From contig JAHBYW010000008.1 in NCBI GenBank assembly GCA_019635755.1, forward strand, positions 186,001 through 250,000: a DNA stretch of 64,000 bases, in the 5' to 3' direction. The notes beneath the pieces were generated by a model that saw only the letters and a list, made by a program, of their open reading frames with translations, was not told the origin of the DNA and ran no database searches. This stretch comes from Rhizobiaceae bacterium. GTDB lineage: Bacteria; Pseudomonadota; Alphaproteobacteria; Rhizobiales; Rhizobiaceae. Each line of letters starts with the position of its first letter. Position 1 is the stretch's first letter. Of this stretch, positions 62,146-64,000 are shown one piece after another. Both the position numbers and the translations under genes were made by a program.

Positions 62146-62352
62146 TCAGTAGGCAAGCCAGACCAGGCCAAGAACCACGACGGCGAACCCTACGATGAAC
62201 ACCACGCCGAACACCTTGAAGGCGCGGTCGTCGCCTTGGGAAACCGATCTTTCATAGGCGGCGTCGCCGAGATCGTGGCGGGCAAGTCGTTCGCGCAGCA
62301 GGTGTTCCGCGTCGCTGCTGTGGCGCTGCATCTGCCTGAATTCTCCTGACAT
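62146..62352 (-). CDS. small tail-anchored membrane protein
   Basis: The 68-residue protein has a polar helical N-terminal half (QMQRHSSDAEHLLRERLARH) and one strong C-terminal membrane helix (VFGVVFIVGFAVVVLGLVWL). GGAG lies three bases before ATG 62352. The longer open frame upstream is not supported. Function unknown; it follows trmL by 35 bases. Confidence 0.65.
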   Translation of the reverse strand: MSGEFRQMQRHSSDAEHLLRERLARHDLGDAAYERSVSQGDDRAFKVFGVVFIVGFAVVVLGLVWLAY

Positions 62353-62387
62353 GGGCTCCGTTCCCGTTGCGCCTGGTTTCGCCAAAG

Positions 62388-62879
62388 TTATCGCCTGGTG
62401 CGGGCCGTGTTCCAAGCGCCTAACCCCAACGGCCTCATCGCCTCTCCCACCGCCATCGCCGCGGTCAGCGCGACGTTGAGGCTCCTGCCGCCGCCCGGCA
62501 TCGGGATCAGCAGCCGCTCGTCGGCGGCTTCGTGAACGTGGTCCGGCACGCCGGCGGACTCACGGCCGAACAGCAGGATGTCGTCGGCGCGGTAGTCGAA
62601 CCGCGTGTAGGGGAGGGCGGCTTTGGTCGAGAACAGCAGGAGCCGCCGCTTCTCCGCCCTGCGCCACGTCTCGAAGGCCGCGAAGTCGACGTGCCGGGTC
62701 AGCGCCGCCGTCTCCAGATAGTCCATGCCGGCGCGCTTCAGGGCGCGGTTGGACAGGTCGAAGCCGGCCGGTTCGATCACGTCGACGGTCACGCCCATGC
62801 AGGCGGCAAGGCGAAGGATCGTCCCCGTGTTGCCCGCGATGTCGGGCTGGTAGAGCGCGATGCGGATGTCCTGCGCCAA
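62388..62879 (-). CDS. trmL: tRNA (cytidine/uridine-34-2'-O)-methyltransferase
   Basis: The 163-residue SPOUT enzyme has IRIALYQPDIAGNTGTILRL at the N-terminus, LLFGRESAGVP (motif 2) and the knot motif MPGGGRSLNVALTAAMAVGE (motif 3, the AdoMet-binding trefoil). TrmL methylates the wobble base of leucine tRNAs. Start is TTG 62879 with GGGAGA at seven to eight bases. It is divergent from the reading direction of the ABC exporter region. Confidence 0.93.
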   Translation of the reverse strand: MAQDIRIALYQPDIAGNTGTILRLAACMGVTVDVIEPAGFDLSNRALKRAGMDYLETAALTRHVDFAAFETWRRAEKRRLLLFSTKAALPYTRFDYRADDILLFGRESAGVPDHVHEAADERLLIPMPGGGRSLNVALTAAMAVGEAMRPLGLGAWNTARTRR

Positions 62880-63017
62880 TCTTTGTCTCCCGCTAATAAG
62901 TGTCGCCGATGCAACACATTACATTTGTCGGACGAAAGTGATCCCTTGCGCCTAGCCATGTCCCGCGAACGCGTCTATACGCCCGCCATCGCAACCCGAA
63001 CCGAGAAGGGGGCCGTG

Positions 63018-63083
63018 ATGGAATTCATGATGAACACTGACACGCACCGCCCCCGCGCGCGACTTTCGCGACGCCCCGCCTGA
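63018..63083 (+). CDS. possible 21-residue leader ORF, Arg/Pro-rich
   Basis: MEFMMNTDTHRPRARLSRRP then Ala and a stop, preceded by AAGGGGG at five bases, a good ribosome site. Five Arg codons lie in the last ten positions. The stop is followed by CCGGCGG (63084-63090), which can pair with CCGCCGG about 50 bases on, just before TTCTTTCGTTT. This could be an attenuator leader for the downstream 124-residue protein and ABC exporter, or chance. The remaining sequence between trmL and 63176 holds nothing else I can support. Confidence 0.35.
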   Translation: MEFMMNTDTHRPRARLSRRPA

Positions 63084-63175
63084 CCGGCGGCATCGGTTCG
63101 ACGCTTCTTCAAGACTGACAAGCTTCGCTTCGATTCCGCCGGAACGCTTCTTTCGTTTCGACAAGGATCATTGCG

Positions 63176-63550
63176 ATGTCCATCATCGTCTCCCGGCAGG
63201 ACTCCCGGTCCCGCCACCATCACGACCCCCGCGCTTTCGCCTGGGAGCTGATGATGGGTTTCCCGCCGTCCCGCCACGGCAGCCGGCGCGCGCCCGGCCG
63301 CGCCGACCTGCCCGATGTCGACTTTCCGGCCCCGCCGCCGCGACCGCGCTTCGTCGCGGCCGTCGTCGGCCGGCTGAAGCGGCTGTTCGTGCGGGGCAAG
63401 GCTGCTGACCCTGTGCCGTCAGCAGCCGACGACAGGCCTATCGGCGAATGGGTCGACCCGCCCTATCTTCGGTCCGCCCAGCACGAGTCGAGGCGCGCCG
63501 GGGACCTTCCGGCCCCGGACGCCGAGGCGGTCGAGAACATCGCCGCCTGA
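63176..63550 (+). CDS. hypothetical protein upstream of an ABC exporter
   Basis: The 124-residue protein is basic and proline-rich (SRQDSRSRHHHDPRAFAWEL, PPPRPRFVAAVVGRLKRLFV) with no clear domain, signal or membrane helix. AAGGA lies 12 bases before the ATG. It precedes the ABC exporter gene by 30 bases and could be its partner, but the sequence is so compositionally biased that function cannot be read. Confidence 0.5.
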   Translation: MSIIVSRQDSRSRHHHDPRAFAWELMMGFPPSRHGSRRAPGRADLPDVDFPAPPPRPRFVAAVVGRLKRLFVRGKAADPVPSAADDRPIGEWVDPPYLRSAQHESRRAGDLPAPDAEAVENIAA

Positions 63551-63580
63551 GGCGGCAGCAGCAATCGAAATGTGAATGAC

Positions 63581-64000
63581 ATGATCTTCCGCTGGTTCGA
63601 ATCGCGCCTCGACCCGTTCCCGCCGCAGGAGCCGGTCGAGCCGCCGAAGACGCTGCTCGCCTTCTGCCTCCATTACACGCGGGGGGCGTGGCCCTATATC
63701 GCGGCGACCGCGGTGCTGATCACCGCGATCGCGCTCGCCGAGGTCTGGATGTTCAGCTTCCTCGGCTCGATCGTCGACTGGCTGTCCGCCCAGAACCGCG
63801 AGACCTTTCTGCAGACCGAGCGATGGAAGCTGGTCGGCATGGCGTTCGTCGTCGTCGTGCTCCTGCCGGCGATGGCGCTGCTGCAGTCCCTGTTCCACCA
63901 GCAGACGCTGATGGGCAACTATCCGATGCGCATCCGCTGGGACGTGCACCGCTACCTGCTCAAGCAGTCGATGGCCTTCTATCAGGACGAGTTCGCCGGC
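63581..64000 (+). CDS. ABC-type exporter, 5' part of the membrane domain
   Basis: The 140 visible residues begin MIFRWFESRLDPFPPQEPVE and show two membrane helices (YIAATAVLITAIALAEVWMF and LVGMAFVVVVLLPAMALL) of a type I ABC exporter, with NYPMRIRWDVHRYLLKQSMA FYQDEFAG forming the first intracellular loop and coupling region. The window end cuts it before the ATPase domain. Substrate cannot be told; MsbA/multidrug type by size and loop. Confidence 0.82.
   Translation, partial: MIFRWFESRLDPFPPQEPVEPPKTLLAFCLHYTRGAWPYIAATAVLITAIALAEVWMFSFLGSIVDWLSAQNRETFLQTERWKLVGMAFVVVVLLPAMALLQSLFHQQTLMGNYPMRIRWDVHRYLLKQSMAFYQDEFAG

Noticed and set aside
1-64000. CRISPR arrays, insertion sequences or a prophage
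   Set aside because: I saw no regularly spaced direct repeats, transposase genes or phage structural genes anywhere in the window.

Overview
The window is about 66% GC by eye, densely packed, with many ATGA/GTGA gene overlaps, GTG/TTG starts and long operons. Gene content points to an alphaproteobacterium of the Hyphomicrobiales (Rhizobiales), probably Phyllobacteriaceae/Mesorhizobium-like. Pointers are the choline transporter choXWV, a fused anthranilate synthase trpE(G) behind a Trp-Trp-Trp leader peptide, and the alphaproteobacterial DUF1285-NUDIX-cca block divergent from a MoxR/DUF58/BatA-like block. The genus is inference.

Layout. 0-5.2 kb: a cut VOC protein, an alpha/beta hydrolase, choline uptake (choX-choW-choV, with a hairpin attenuator after choX), thymidine kinase and a small cytochrome c. 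5.2-8.0 kb: two adjacent RTX-repeat zinc metallopeptidases of different clans, a serralysin-like M10 and one with a lethal-factor-like HExxH...ExFAE site. 8.2-18.0 kb: the most unusual region. Five genes of a poorly characterised AAA+ cluster (coiled-coil protein, 383-aa protein, AAA+ ATPase, 428-aa protein, DUF2333 membrane protein) are interleaved with a Fic protein and a Phd/VapC pair, and followed by an overlapping HEPN-like gene pair. 18-27 kb: fhs, an M14-like deacylase, a c-di-GMP enzyme, the trp leader/attenuator with trpE(G), and a cation efflux protein. 27-29.6 kb: a translationally coupled multicopper oxidase and ZIP permease under a 23-bp palindrome. 29.6-31 kb: a gene-poor patch with a tRNA-like 3' end and a winged-helix protein. 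31-38.6 kb: MarR-emrA-emrB efflux operon, then SDR, CoA-ligase-like, VOC, a glutathione transferase with a histone-H1-like tail, and another VOC, which looks like detoxification or aromatic metabolism. 38.6-40.7 kb: leuA behind a Leu-rich leader peptide. 40.7-47.2 kb: mostly single genes (TPR regulator, hydrolase, phosphoesterase, NUDIX, glutathionyl-hydroquinone-reductase-like GST, GNAT). 47.2-57.1 kb: the MoxR/DUF58/BatA-like operon with two composite palindromic repeats in its gaps, and the divergent DUF1285-NUDIX-cca operon. 57-64 kb: small DUF proteins, a LysR regulator with an operator over its own start codon, a GNAT/RHH toxin-antitoxin pair with its own operator, hemF, trmL, and the start of an ABC exporter that runs off the end.

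The main regulatory readings are two amino-acid attenuators (Trp, Leu) whose leader ORFs sit so close to their predicted -10 boxes that they may be leaderless, a choX/choW processing or termination hairpin, and several clear dyad operators (emr, vapBC, LysR, ataRT, MCO-ZIP). I found no rRNA, CRISPR array, insertion sequence or canonical tRNA.
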